Shown: piece after piece, positions 1 through 11,703 of the stretch
Layout of the letters: every line of letters starts with the position of its first letter
How positions within the stretch are numbered: the stretch's first letter is position 1
Assembly (NCBI GenBank): GCA_009809945.1
Contig: WTPW01000994.1
Location: 168,920 to 232,919 of the forward strand
Source: Gigaspora margarita
Lineage: Eukaryota > Glomeromycota > Glomeromycetes > Diversisporales > Gigasporaceae
Direction: 5' to 3'
DNA length: 64,000 nt
Made by a program: the position numbers and the translations under genes
Notes under the pieces: model-generated
Told to the model about the DNA's origin: nothing
Database searches by the model: none
The model's input: only the letters and a program-made list of their open reading frames with translations

Positions 1-484
1 AAAATCTGACTGACCGACCGGAAATTTTGAAATCCATATAATGCAAAATGAAAAATTAACTTTGTGTGGCCTAATCTCTGTCACAGATTTTTTATATAGT
101 CGACCAATCGTTTTTCGGCAATAACTTGCCATCCACTGGGCCAATTTGGATGTTCTAACTACCGTTAAATGCATCTCGATGAGCTCTACAACTTTCAATT
201 AGTGGACATGTATCATTAACTTAGTAAGAAAAAAAGTTTTAGATAGAAGCACACCACATTTCGCCTATAGCAGTCACAGATTTTATATAGTCGGCCAATC
301 ATTTTTCGATGATAACTCGCCATCCACTGGGCCGATTTGAATGATCTAACCACCGTTAGATGCATTTCGATGAGCTCTACAACTTTCAATTAGTGACATG
401 TATCATTAACTTAGTAAGAAAAAACTTTTTAGATAGAAGCACGCCATATTTCGCCTTTTCTCCAGTTGACAGGCGGATTATCAA
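1..484. mobile_element. Fold-back element, right arm (cut by window start)
   Basis: Two tandem units of about 180 bp, each containing GGCCAATCGTTTTTCG, CCATCCACTGGGCC, GAGCTCTACAACTTTC and TTCGCC words, end in GGATTATCAA followed by TTAA. The same units, in both orientations, make up the complete element at 45100-46095, whose ends are identical in kind. Only one arm is inside the window. No coding capacity is seen. Fold-back identity comes from the complete copy; a TTAA target is suggested by both copies. Confidence 0.8.
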
Positions 485-963
485 TTAAGATTATTAAAGG
501 TGTGAGTATAGTGCATTTCATTTTCTGATCAAGAGATTACTGCAACTAAGATCTCTAAGTCTGTGTTGCTTTCTAGTATGTATTCACTACTGTTTTTCTA
601 TACTAAACATACTATATAGTGTTAATCTATAAAAATACACAAAAACAGGCATAACTCTTGATCTAGTAATCAGAATTCGATGAGACAACTACTATTCGAC
701 TTAGCTCATCAAGACAGTCGAATAAGCTATAGATCATCTCTGTATGACAACTAGTTGCCAAGATTGGAACCAATAAACAATTAAGTATAGGATCTACAAT
801 TTGATTGGCTAGATGATCTACTGCGCCAAAACACATATATGGTATTTCTAAAATATGTCATATTTATAACATATTTGCTATATATTTTATTTATTACACA
901 TATATTATTTATTCTATATATTATATTTATATTATATATACTATATATATTATTAGTAGTAGA

Positions 964-3013
964 TAGTGTTCTGATGTTCAGTCTGGTCCGAACCAAGTTT
1001 GAGCCAAACCTGAACTGAACCTGAACTCGAACCAAGAATTTTGCAAATCTTTGAACTTGAACCGGACTTGAACATGATTGAAAGTTCAGTTTGAGTTCAG
1101 TTCAAAAGTTCACAAACATGTTCGGGTTCAGGATTATAATTACTATAAATTGCCATATACAAGACTCCCTTTGATAGTAGATCCTTCAGGTATTATACCC
1201 AGATCTATTATGTAGATCAAAATTTGAGAAAATGTAAAAGACCTGGGTTTATAAATAAATCATAAAATTAAAAGTCCCTGGTATATAAATCAGGTATAAA
1301 TATTAAAAGACCCAGGCATGATATTGTTATAAATTAAGTGCCAGACACTGCTGTTTTTGCTAAGTTTATATTAATATCCAAATAACCAAAACTCTTTTGG
1401 AAGCACAAATATTTAATTTTTATTTAAATTTATTTATACATGAAAAAATTTTTATATATTCGCTCTAATCTATCAATTGCTCCATTTTTAGTACTTTTTG
1501 CTCTTCATAACAAACCCGTTAATAACTATAATATGACTAACTAGTTCCTGAATCTCTATTCTATTTTACCTTCCCAGCAGCATACAAAAACTATAGAAAA
1601 AAGTAATTAGTAAAAAGGAACAAAAATAACAAAGAAAGTATGTTAGTGCCAGTTCTAGCACTTTTGTATTGAGATCTCTGAATCTTTATACTGTTTTACC
1701 CTTTCTGGATCAAGATTTCTAAATCTTTACACCATTTTCCCTTGCAGCAGTACACAAAGTCTATAAAAGAAAAAAGTAGTTAGCAAAAAAGAATGAAAAA
1801 TAAAAAGAAATGCAAAAAAAAAACTAGTACTTAGTTTTAGCACTTTTGGGTTGAGATCTTTGAGTCAAAATTTCTAATTTCTCATGTTATTCCATCCTTT
1901 CTAGTAGTACATATAACCTATAGAAGAAAGGAGTATTTAGTAAAAAAGAATGAAAAATTAAAAAGAAAACAAGCTAAAAAAAAACTGATACTTATCTTAG
2001 TATAGTTCTAACACTTTCAGATTGAGATCTCTGAATCTTTATACTATTTTACTCTTGCTGGCATTATATAAAACCTATAGAAGAAAAAAGTAGTTAGAAA
2101 AAAAAAACAAAAATTAAAAAAGAAAAACTATAAAAAACTTATCTGATTTAAAAATTTTCTGATTCCAGCTGTTGTAGTGTAATATGTGTATTGTATTGTA
2201 TATAAATAGGGTGATTTATTTTACTTGCTATTAGCAAAAATAAAAATATAAATAAAATTAAATAAAAAAACAATGTTATAAAAAAAAATTTAAATAAATA
2301 AAAAAATTTAAATAAAAAATAAAAAAAGTACGTTATATAAAAAATTTAAATAAAAAACTTAAATTTAAATAAAAAAAAAAGAAAAATATGATCAAAAAGA
2401 TCTTAAAAAAAATACAAATAAAAAAATAAAAATAAAAAAAGAAAAAAAAGAAAAATAAGATCAAAAAATAAAAAATAAAATTAAAATTAAATAAAAGATC
2501 TTTAAAAAAAAATAAAAAAAACATAATATAAAAACAAATTTAATTAAATAAATAAATAAAAAAATACATTATAAATAAAATAAAAAAATAAAAATTTAAA
2601 AAAAAATAATAAAAAAAAAGATTGAAAAGATCTTAAAAAAAAAAAAAGATTATCTATTTATCGCAAATCAACTTTCATATCAAAGTTCAATCTACCATTT
2701 ATAAAATCCCCAATTATTAGATCCTCTATATAAGACCTTTCTAATCATCAGATCTATATTTGCACAATAGATCTACTAGTCTTTTGTAGGGTTTCAAAAT
2801 TGGTAGAACATAACAGACCCAGATCTTGTATATGGTAATTTATGATAATTATAATTCCAAACTCAAACATGTTCGTGAACTTTCGAACCGAATCTGAACT
2901 AAACCTGAACATACTCTAAAAGTTTAAGATCTCAAGTTCAAGTTCGGTTTGAATTTTGAACCGAACTTGAACTTGATCTAAGTTCAGTTTGGTTCAGGTT
3001 TATAGAAACACTA
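964..3013. mobile_element. hAT-type non-autonomous element, 8-bp TSD GTAGTAGA
   Basis: The element starts TAGTGTTCTGATG and ends AGAAACACTA. It is flanked by the exact 8-bp duplication GTAGTAGA (956-963 and 3014-3021), the TSD length of the hAT superfamily. The outer 200 bp at each end are imperfectly inverted and full of GAACC/GGTTC words (subterminal repeats are common in hAT elements); further in, AATTACTATAAATTGCC and its inverted counterpart near 2830 extend the symmetry. The 2.05-kb interior is A+T rich, holds a tandem repeat, and encodes no transposase I can recognise. Reading frames there are low-complexity Phe/Asn runs and are not called. Confidence 0.75.
1540..2150. repeat. Degenerate tandem repeat, about 150-bp unit, four copies
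   Basis: Successive blocks repeat GAGATCTCTGAATCTTTATAC, TTTTACC, CAAAACCTATAGAAG, AAAAAAGTAGTTAG and an A-rich tail, around 1547, 1680, 1870 and 2032. The array lies wholly inside the hAT-type element at 964-3013. It may be internal amplification of a non-autonomous derivative. Confidence 0.6.
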
Positions 3014-3021
3014 GTAGTAGA

Positions 3022-4405
3022 TATTGTATATATTGCACATATAATAGATATAGCCCGTTATATTTGTAAAAAATCAAAATGTATAAAAACAGCTGATGTA
3101 AACCTAAGTTCAACATTGAGTCTTCATACTCTTTTAATAATAAAACCAATTATTTACTATACAATTAAACAGTTACAAGTATTTTTATATACTTTTAAGT
3201 GTTATCTTTTTCATAATTGCAAATAGCCATAAATCTTCTTTGTTAAGTTTTCTTAAAAAATGCCTTTCGACTTAGATATATCATAGTAACAAGTGAGATT
3301 ACACAAAGTATTCCCTGTCTAAGGTCACTCTAGTTACCTACTATCTTTGAAGAAGTAGTTATAGAATAACAATAGTTCAACTAAAAACCCAGGTATCTCT
3401 AAACATCACCAAAAAATGACTATAAAAAGAAAAAAAAAGTAATCAAGATACAATTATATAATAACAAGGCAGGTATAAAAAATTAGTATACCACAAAATT
3501 ACATGTACAATGCAATATGTGTAGTAACATTTTATGAATCTTGCTATTATTTTTAATAAAATAAATAAAAATTAAAAAAATAAGATAAAAAACCAAATAT
3601 TATCAAATACTTTGGTTAGTCTATGATTTTAATTAAAATAAAGCTTACTTAATAAATACCACATGCTTCTAAAGTAAAGTTCACTAAAAAAAAGAATAAT
3701 ATTTAATAATTTAATAATTAAAAACCTATAGTATTGTACTATTATTTGTATTACCCTAATATTATATTTATTTGAGAATTTACAACTTACTTATACCTCA
3801 AAAATTTCAATCAAGCTTTATTTATATATAATTTGCATTACATTTACTATAGAAAATTCTCTAATTGACTAGTAGATCATTAATTAACTAAATTTTAGTA
3901 ACTAAATTTTATAAGTTTTAGGACATTTTTATCTTAAGCCACTGTTATAAATAACTACTGATTATATTTAACTACTAATAGCAAATATTTAACTACTATT
4001 TATAGTAATTAGGATTTTAGCAGTATATACATATATATGCATTTGATATAACCTGACTAATTAAAAATTTGAATCAGATAATATAAAAAGTTTTGTTTGC
4101 TTTACAAAAATCACACTTAATATAAACTCCAATATAATTAAAGCTTTTATTGGTAATATTTATTCAATATCAATATGCTAATTTAATATTTACAATTTTA
4201 TTGTTACAAGAGAAAGACATAAGTTATCCTTTGCTTCGCAAAGGATAGTTGATGCTTCCGCTACGGCTGTCACCTTCACTTCAGCATTTTTTTTACTAAA
4301 GTCTAAATCTCTATAAAACTAAAAATCAATATTTACCCTAACCCTAACTATCGATTAACCTTCACTTATCTTGTCTTAACAAATTACAAGAACGAATATT
4401 ATGTC
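3022..4405. other. A+T-rich stretch, no gene seen
   Basis: No coding or inverted-repeat structure that I can support. A short perfect hairpin, ATCCTTTGCTTCGCAAAGGAT, lies near 4227-4247, and a CCCTAACCCTAA telomere-like word near 4335. These could belong to a decayed MITE, but I cannot find both ends. Confidence 0.5.
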
Positions 4406-4409
4406 CTTT

Positions 4410-5470
4410 AATGTGACAATTTAATCAGGTATAACTTTGTTTGGGATTTTCTTCAAGATTCAATTGTTCATAATCAATGCCAATTGCAACTCATGACAGT
4501 TGCATTGCGATTACGTTGTTCATCAGGATTAATTTTTTTTTAGGCTGCCATTGACCAGACCGATGCCATACTCAAGTAGCATTCCAAACAGAATTATCCT
4601 CATATGTATGTATACGCCCTTTTCTGACTGCAAATCCATGTTCCATAGCATACTTATCAAGTTTTTTTCCAATCTCATCAAAGCTATTAAATGGATCATT
4701 TACTTTGATATAAAATGAATATTTATGTTGACTATTAATATTACAATTGTCAGGTTCATTTTCACTACTAGAATCTGATAATTCAAATGAGATAAAAGTT
4801 TCATAGAGTTCATCATGTGAGTATTCTTCATATTGATTTGCTGAGTAAATGTCTTCGTACAATACGTTTGATTCTGAGGAATAATAGCTTGAATATTGAT
4901 CCTAAAAAAACATCTCTAATCTATTAATAGCATTCAATGCTATTTCTTAAAACTAATATTAACTAAACTTTTTTACCAACCTAATAAAGATCTAAGTCAA
5001 TACCTTCAGAAGAATCCAACATAGCAGAAGGTTGCTGATGAGTCTTCAAAAATGATAAATTAGTATAACACTCAATGCTATTTTCAACCAAACCAACTTC
5101 AATAAATTAACTCACTAGAGGTAAGTTTAATTCAACACTTCTGAAAGAAACAACTGTATTAGAGCATTCGCTAAGAGAACAGCAGGCCTTAAAAATGTTA
5201 AGTTAGTTTATTTACTCAATTTTCTTGTTAAACTAACTTCATATAACACTTCACTAATCTGAGATAGGTTTAAATCAACGTTTAGGTGGTAATACATTAT
5301 GCCATAATAATCGTCTTGAGACAGAGGTAAATTTAAATTAATAGTTCCCGGAGAACTAATTGCAGTGCGACATTCAAAGGACCAATGGGTCTTTTAAAGT
5401 GATAGTTTAACTTCTCTCAGCTTGGAAGTTACTTCAACAAACATTTCGCTAACCTGAAACAGGGTTAAAA
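4410..5470 (-). pseudogene. FAR1-like (MULE-type) gene remnant, N-terminal part
   Basis: The clearest frame (4572-4902 on the minus strand) reads an acidic Ser/Glu/Tyr-rich leader and then FNSFDEIGKKLDKYAMEHGF followed by AVRKGR. This is the typical start of a FAR1 DNA-binding domain, as in MULE transposases and FAR1-related proteins. Beyond a stop at 4572 the likeness continues (NPDEQRNRNAT, a WCxW-like region) to about 4410 with further stops. A T-rich tract ending in AG just upstream (about 4903) looks like a splice acceptor, and short acidic exon-like blocks with NLNLPLSQ-type repeats lie at 5010-5050, 5110-5200 and 5280-5400. No DDE or SWIM region follows, so this is a broken or partial gene. 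Family call moderate; exon structure is inference. Confidence 0.5.
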
Positions 5471-5474
5471 GAAT

Positions 5475-6130
5475 CAGGTACGACATAGCAAACAAATAAA
5501 GGATCACCAGAACTTGTCAAAAAAAAAAAAAGAATGTTCATTTGTTCATAAAACATCATTGTAAAAAAAAAATTGAATAAAATTTTGTATTACGTGATCA
5601 TCTGGGTTAATTTATATCGCATAATTTAGAGTGGTTAATGTTAACCAGTGGCATATAGAATAATAATTCTAAGTTTTATTAACAAAATTTTGTATTTTAT
5701 TAAGCAATTTATGTAACTCTATTAAAGAAATAAAATAACGTGGATACACAATTTGCATGTTAAGTAATATAAAATAAATAGCAAATAAATTCGATTAGGC
5801 TTTCAGCACCTTAAACTTGGCAACTATGTAACTTGTAATAAAACGTGATAATGTAACTTGTAATAAAACGTGATTATAACGTGATAATTTTTTTGGTTAA
5901 CGGTATTATGGTATTGTGATGCAAGTTTGCAAAAAAGAAAAGTTAATCAATGTTAAAGATTAAATAATTTAGCTTTAAATATCTTGATCTTGTTTTTTTA
6001 TTTGTTGTTATCGTGACAAATTTGTTCACGCATGGCTAATCAAAATTTTTACATAGCGGTAGGTATTTTATAATTTAATTTTATTTTTCATTGTCTATCA
6101 ACACTAATTTACTATATTTGCGTCCATATA
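5475..6130. other. No gene; short tandem duplication near 5830
   Basis: A+T-rich, no coding signal. The phrase GTAACTTGTAATAAAACGTG occurs twice in tandem around 5828-5876, with a partial third copy. Nothing else supportable. Confidence 0.5.
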
Positions 6131-6131
6131 A

Positions 6132-7104
6132 AAGGTAAATAAGGGTATTTTGACGAAGTTAACTTTGATCGATAATATCACGTGACTTATCGAATAGAAT
6201 CGAATGATTTTGATATCAACTGACTCGTCTCACAAAGACAAATCTAATGGTATAAAAATCATTAAATTCTAATCACTGGATCAAAAGATATTATCATTCA
6301 AAGTTAAAGAAACTAAAGTAAAGATTTTAGAGGGGGTGGGGGTATTGTGACGAACTTAACTATATCATGATACAGTGACCAGAATTGAATAATTTTTATA
6401 CCATTCGATTCGTCTCAATGAGACGAATCGAATAGTGGTTAAATCATCCAATTCCGACCACTGGATCACAAGATATTGACGATTATGTACGATACACTAC
6501 GATACCAAAATAATTTTGAGGGTATTATGATGAAATACAAGGTTGGCTATAAGGTAAGTGCCTTTTTGTACTATGCAAATCGACATTTATGCTCTAAGTA
6601 AAGTTGTTCGGACTGACAAATTACGCATATTCTAAAATTTTCATAAAATTTAAACAACTTTTTATTAATTGACTTTTATAAAATACGTTCTTACGAAAAA
6701 AGTCTAAATTTTTTCGTAGAAGCGTATTTTGTAAAAGTCAATTAATAAAAAGTTGCTCAAATTTTATGAAACTTTCAGGGCACACGTAAATGATAGCCCG
6801 AACAACTTTACTTAGAGCATAAATAGCGATTTACATAGTACCAAAAGGTACTTACCTTATAGCTAACGTTTGCGTTTCGTTATAATACCCTTAAAATTAT
6901 TTTTGTATTGTAGTGTCGTGCATACATAATCGTCAATATCTTGTGATCCAGTGATCGGAATTGGATAATCTAACCACCATTTGATTCATCTCATTGAGAC
7001 GAATCGAATGGTATAAAAATTATCCAATTCTGGTCGCTGTATCACAAGATAATACAAATTCGTCAAAATACCCCTATTCGTCAAAATACCCTTATTTACC
7101 TTAC
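6132..7104. mobile_element. Palindromic (fold-back) element with hairpin modules
   Basis: The ends are AAGGTAAATAAGGGTATTTT followed by GACGAA on the left and its inverted copy on the right (about 7079-7104). The core 6540-6875 is a near-perfect palindrome with arms of about 155 bp meeting near 6706; each arm holds AACAACTTTACTTA or its complement (6595-6608, 6801-6814). Outside it are hairpin modules of about 110 bp (6190-6300, 6355-6475, 6930-7050), in which a CCACTGGATCA-type word is followed by a TACCATTCGATTCGTCTC palindrome. No TSD could be fixed and there is no coding capacity. The superfamily is unknown. Confidence 0.65.
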
Positions 7105-7384
7105 TTGTGGGCAAAATTTTTGAAGACAAGATTTTTGATAGAAGAATTGTAACTTTGCCACAGGTATAAGAATGTGTTACTATGATAATGCATTTATTTT
7201 TTTTAAATGTATTTAATCGTAAGTTATTTGAAGTACAATATTATATAAAGTTCATTGTTTAGATAACTTTTTCTAATGTGCGAAGTCGATTAACTTAGTG
7301 CAGAAACCTGTTTTTATCATACTACGTTTATCTAATATTAAAAGCATTAAATAAAAAATTTTGTGATTTGCTTAAGTGACAATA

Positions 7385-7555
7385 TCTTATGATGCAGTGG
7401 TCAAAATCAGATGAATTTTATACTATTCAATTTGTCTTACCGTGATGAATCAAATGGTATAAAATTCATCCGATTCTAATCGACAGATCATGAGATATAG
7501 CGATTGGCCACAATACCCCTGGTCATAATACACCCTTTTACCTTATGTAGTAATA
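7385..7555. repeat. Single hairpin module plus terminal-like sequence
   Basis: ATCTTATGATGCAGTGGTC and its inverted partner near 7490 flank a palindrome built on AAATGGTATAAAATTCATC. It is followed by ATACACCCTTTTACCTTA, which resembles the right end of the element at 6132-7104. This is probably a partial relative of that element. A further single word (CCAGTGGATCAAAAGTTATT) follows near 7667. Confidence 0.5.
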
Positions 7556-7734
7556 ATATGCAAATCTATATTGATATTATGATTCTGTGATTAGATTCTT
7601 GTGATTATGGTCTTGTTAGAATCTCTTTGAGAGGATTATTTTGGTAGTTAAATCATCCAAATTGAACCAGTGGATCAAAAGTTATTAACTAATAAAAATT
7701 ATATATATAGTATTTTAAATATATATATAAATAA

Positions 7735-8079
7735 GAAAAATGTGTTTGTCACTGGCGGTGACAGTCACCGGAGCATGATCGACCAATTAGATTGTGTAAC
7801 ATTATAATCAAAACAAAACAAAGCATCAAAACTTACTATCGTTAGGGTCGGGATTAGAGCCATAGTTAGGGTTCAGATAAAACTTAGTATACTGTAAAAT
7901 TTTGCAAAAAATTTTTTTTTTGCATAAAAAAAAGTAGGTTCATAGACAAAATTTTAAGCTAGAAGTGATTTTTCAAAATATCAAAGTTTTTGTATTTTTC
8001 ACATTACACATGATCTTTTGATCTAATTGGTCGATCACACTCTGGTGACTGTCACCGCTGGTGACAAATGGATTCACTC
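7735..8079. mobile_element. MULE-type MITE with telomere-like core, TSD TATAAATAA
   Basis: A 345-bp element with terminal inverted repeats about 50 bp long (TTTGTCACTGGCGGTGACAG, GATCGACCAATTAGAT and their inverses), flanked by the exact 9-bp duplication TATAAATAA (7726-7734, 8080-8088). Nine-bp TSDs are the hallmark of Mutator-like elements. The interior has GTTAGGGTCGGGATTAGAG and GTTAGGGTTC, and a poly-A/T middle shared with the MITEs at 15723, 31919 and 39324. Non-coding. Confidence 0.85.
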
Positions 8080-8088
8080 TATAAATAA

Positions 8089-8487
8089 TATATTGTATTA
8101 ACCAATCAGAATAAAGGATATATAATAACCTGACTAAGCCAGAAACCCCCTTCCCCTAAAAAATCAGGTGATTTCTGGTGTTTCTAAGGAAGCATGTTTT
8201 AAGCTTGGTGATATAATTGCACAGCTTTAGAATAAGCTTTTAAAAAATAAAAAAACATTTACTGCTCTAGAATATAATGAATAATGGGCTGTTTATGATG
8301 GCTAAATGATAGTTATAGAAAAGTAAATGCAAGTGAAGTTATAGCAAGCATAGTTTACATCAATCCAAACCCATACAAATGTAAAAGAGTCTGTTTTCTT
8401 AGCAATTTTTATTTGTATAATAAATTATTTCCACTATCCAATATGGCTAGCACCAAAAATATAAATAATTAGTTGATAATTAAAATG
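8089..8487. other. No gene seen between MITE and Tc1/mariner element
   Basis: A+T-rich; contains ATCAGGTGATTTCTGG, a phrase partly repeated near 10783. Nothing else supportable. Confidence 0.4.
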
Positions 8488-8489
8488 TA

Positions 8490-10183
8490 CAGGAGGGTGA
8501 CAAAAGTTTGTAGACACTTTTTAGATCGCAATTACTCAAAATTAGGTAAGTAACTGCAGCACGAATTTATATTACGTGTTTAGCAGATCACATGGTATAA
8601 CATACTAAAATTTCATGCAGTTTCGTTAGATCATGTGGAAGTAATGCAAAAAATAGAAAAAATTCGATTTTTGGGTCAGTACAAAGATCAATTTTTTGGA
8701 ATTTTTTTTTTAAAAAAAAATTTACAAAAAATTAAATTTTTTTTAAAATCACTTCAAATTTCAATCAAATGTTGTGCAACATCACAGTAATGTGATGCAA
8801 TATAAAAAAGGCATGGTTTGTATAACAAATCATGTGTAAACTATAAATAAAAATTTTTTTTCTCACAAAAATGGGTAGCATGAAAGATCTAACAGAAAGT
8901 TAATAAGGAGCAATAATTTATGGCTACCAACATAGAAATTTACTTCATAGTATTGCAGCAGCAGTTGGTTGCTATAAATCTTCTGTAGGAAATGTTGTAG
9001 AAGAGTACAAGAGGTTGGGCGCAGAGGTGCAAAAAAAAAAAAAAAGCACAGGTAAGACAGGTAGGCCAAAAGTTCTATCCCATTCCGACTGCAAAGACCT
9101 AAAAAACTTTGTGACAAACAGCAACCACTGACTCAGTCTCACTCAAATCACCAACCACTACAACTTCCAAAATAGAAAACAAATGTCAGAAAGAACCATA
9201 CATCATGCATTACACGATTTAAACTTGTCTTCATGTGTCGCCACCCCAAAGCCGCTTGTCACTGTGGATAACATGATAAAAAGGTATAATTGGGCCTGTG
9301 CACATCAAAATTGGACTAGTCAGAATTTAAGATGTGTGTTGTGGTCAGATGAGACCTATATCCATCTCTTTTTAGGTTCCTCAAGCAGAGTGTGGCGTGA
9401 ACTACATGAAAAATGGAATATTGATTGTTTGGACTGTACTGTAAAGCATAGTTCAGGTCGTATGTATTGGGGCTGCTTTTCATATTATGGGAGTGGGGCC
9501 CCTCGTCCTATTAAAATCCTCTTGCACTGATGCCTCACACATTGAAATCCTTCGAAAGTATACTCTCCTGACTATAAAAAAATTTTCTGCAAACAAAGGA
9601 CGTGGTCGTCCTTTGTTTGTTCAGGACAATGCAAGACCCCACAAGGAAACAGAGGCATCAAAATTTTTGGTTAATAAAGAAATTCGTGTGATGGATTGGC
9701 CTCCGCAGAGCCCAGATCTCAATCCAATTGAAAACCTTTGGACTAAAGTAAAGCAGTCTTTATGTCGAAAAGAGAGGCCAGGTAATCTTAAAGAACTGGA
9801 TTCTCTCGTTAAAAAGTCATGGAAAGTTATACCACCAGAACTTTGCCGTTGGCTGGTCGATAGCATGATCAATTGGGTTGATGAATGCATAGAAGCCGAT
9901 GGGGGACCCATTGATTATTAAAATATAATTAGTTTGTTTTTTTGTTAAAAAAAAATGTAAAAAAAAAATATGTAAAAATTTGAACCTTCGTACCGATAAA
10001 AAAACCACGATTGTGGTAATTTTTATATAACTTTCGTGCGATCTAATAAAACTGCACAAAATTTTACTATGTTATACCATGTGATCTGCTGAACACGTGA
10101 CATAAATTTTGTACTGCAGTTACTTACCTGATTTCGAGTAATTGCAATCTAAAAAGTGTCTACAAACTTTTGTCACCCCCCTG
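8490..10183 (+). mobile_element. Tc1/mariner DNA transposon, 1694 bp, TA target
   Basis: Begins CAGGAGGGTGACAAAAG and ends in the inverse (CACCCCCCTG). It is flanked by TA on both sides (8488-8489, 10184-10185), as for all Tc1/mariner elements. Terminal inverted repeats run about 150 bp (8490-8642 against 10030-10183), with few mismatches by eye. It contains a damaged DD34E transposase on the plus strand. The same terminal 28 bp in slightly changed form (CAGGGGAGTGACAATAA) bound the composite element at 41339-46627, so this family has more than one lineage here. Confidence 0.92.
8872..9921 (+). pseudogene. Tc1/mariner DD34E transposase, broken
   Basis: Cut-and-paste transposase. The first ATG at 8872 is followed by TAA TAA after ten codons. 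In the same frame comes a helix-turn-helix-like segment (LLHSIAAAVGCYKSSVGNVV); then a run of about 15 A near 9030 shifts the frame into TGRPKVL, the GRPR-like linker of the family. One TGA near 9130 precedes the frame that opens at ATG 9183 (MSERTIHHAL). The catalytic residues are visible: WSDET, VQDNARPH, and PDLNPIENLW, with 34 residues between the second Asp and the Glu. Another frameshift near 9487-9500 separates the first Asp from the other two. The last frame ends at 9921. So: two in-frame stop sites and two frameshifts in an otherwise full-length (about 340 aa) protein. Family certain; inactive as read. Confidence 0.93.
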
Positions 10184-10185
10184 TA

Positions 10186-11545
10186 GTACTAAAATATATA
10201 TAGTAAATACAAAAAAAATTAGAGTAAATAGCATTAGTCTATCTCAATTTAGACAATATGCAATTTTTTTATTTTATCCAAGTATATAAGAGGGATAAAA
10301 AAGTCAATTAGCCTAAGAAAGGGTATGTACTTTGATAAATATGAACAAATAGATATTGTTGAATATTAAAATAGATTTTTAGAAAAGATAAATATTTTAG
10401 AATGAAGAATGGACTTATGAGAAAATAAATATAGAACGGGTTTCACTATATTTAACATAAGCAAATAAGAGTTGATCCTTGTTTTTATAATGAGTATATC
10501 TTTTATTTATATAATAGAAAAAAAGAAATTTGGGTATATAATATAGTGCTTGTATTTGAATATACTATATTTATGAATATATTTGAATATTTAAAGATTT
10601 ATGAATATTCAAATATAAATTATAAATATTTATAATATTTATGAATATTTATAACATTTATAAATATTCATAATATTTATGAATACTTATAATATTTACG
10701 AATATTCATAATAATTTATAAATATTCATAATATTTATGAATATTTATAATATTTATGAATATTTAAAGGAGTGACAAAAAATCAGGTGATTTTTTAGAG
10801 GGAGGGGGAGGAAAATATTGAAATTATATATAGGAACCTGACCAAAGAGGGGGTGAGGAAGGGTAGACCTCTAATAAAAAATAATTAGGTAATTAATGGC
10901 ACGGTCCTTATTATATTTATAAATATTCATAATATTTATAATATTTATGAATATTTATAGAATTTTGCTAAATATCGCAACCTGCTATATCACAGATCAC
11001 ATGATTTAATCAGCCACAGTAAAATTTATTGTCTATATAGTATATACTGTAGTAAATAAACTATATAGAATACTATCTACTTGTTACATTGTTAATTTGT
11101 ACTTGATCTAGACTGGTCAAATAATATGTATGCACTTAAAGTAAAAATTATCAACTGTGCTACGTATATGTGTATATTGTACAAAATACCTAATTATTGC
11201 CTTTGAATCAATTTAGCATTATTGGTATATCATAGTCAAAATTGATTGCACGATAAAAATTCTAATTCAAAATATATCGTATGCAGCATACAGTGGAAAA
11301 AATCCCGAATTAGAAAAGGAAATAAAGTCAGTGGCATACCAAAAAAAAAATTACATACTTATCATATTCAAAGTGTTGTTTCATTATCATGTGTCATAGC
11401 TCTCACTGACTACAAAGGTAACTACTAGTAAGATAATGCACTATCAACTCAAAGCAAAAACATAGTTTTGATGCGCTTATTAGTATTTTATTGGTCAAAT
11501 GCAAAAAAGCAAATCTTTTCTTTATTTTTCTTTTATTCCTTATAT
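10186..11545. other. No gene; A+T-rich with ATATTTATGA arrays
   Basis: Apart from the simple array listed separately there is a G-rich patch (GAGGGAGGGGGAGG near 10800, AGAGGGGGTGAGG near 10842). A 60-codon frame at 11246-11428 shows no family likeness. Nothing else supportable. Confidence 0.5.
10555..10960. repeat. ATATTTATGA/ATATTCATAA simple array
   Basis: Imperfect repetition of a roughly 10-12-bp, nearly self-complementary word (AATATTTATGAATATTCATA) at 10555-10770 and again at 10912-10960. The same array type recurs at 38435-38580, 39163-39323 and 39694-39862, where MITEs have inserted into it. Confidence 0.8.
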
Positions 11546-11548
11546 ATA

Positions 11549-11703
11549 TTGTGTCCCAAATGCAAATTGGCCCAGATGACAATCTGGCCAAATTAAAAAT
11601 TAATTTAGCCCAGATGTTAGAGTTAGATTAGGGTTAGATTAGGCCAGTTTTTTATTTTGGCTATAAATATTATCATCTGGGCCAATTTGCATTTGGGACA
11701 CAA
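11549..11703. mobile_element. Short MITE with perfect TIR and GTTAGGGTTAG core
   Basis: A 155-bp unit with a 28-bp perfect terminal inverted repeat: TTGTGTCCCAAATGCAAATT then GGCCCAGATGA, and its inverse. The interior is GTTAGAGTTAGATTAGGG plus TTAGATTAGG, telomere-like as in the larger MITEs. No unequivocal TSD: both flanks are TATATA-rich. Confidence 0.75.

Noticed and set aside
781-1035. 84-codon minus-strand frame crossing the left end of the hAT-type element
   Set aside because: Crosses an element boundary and consists of Ile/Asn/Tyr runs; not a gene.
2333-2524. Phe-rich minus-strand frame
   Set aside because: Produced by A-rich low-complexity DNA inside the hAT-type element.
11246-11591. 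Two frames of about 60 codons, one on each strand
   Set aside because: No family likeness and no flanking signals; expected by chance at this length.
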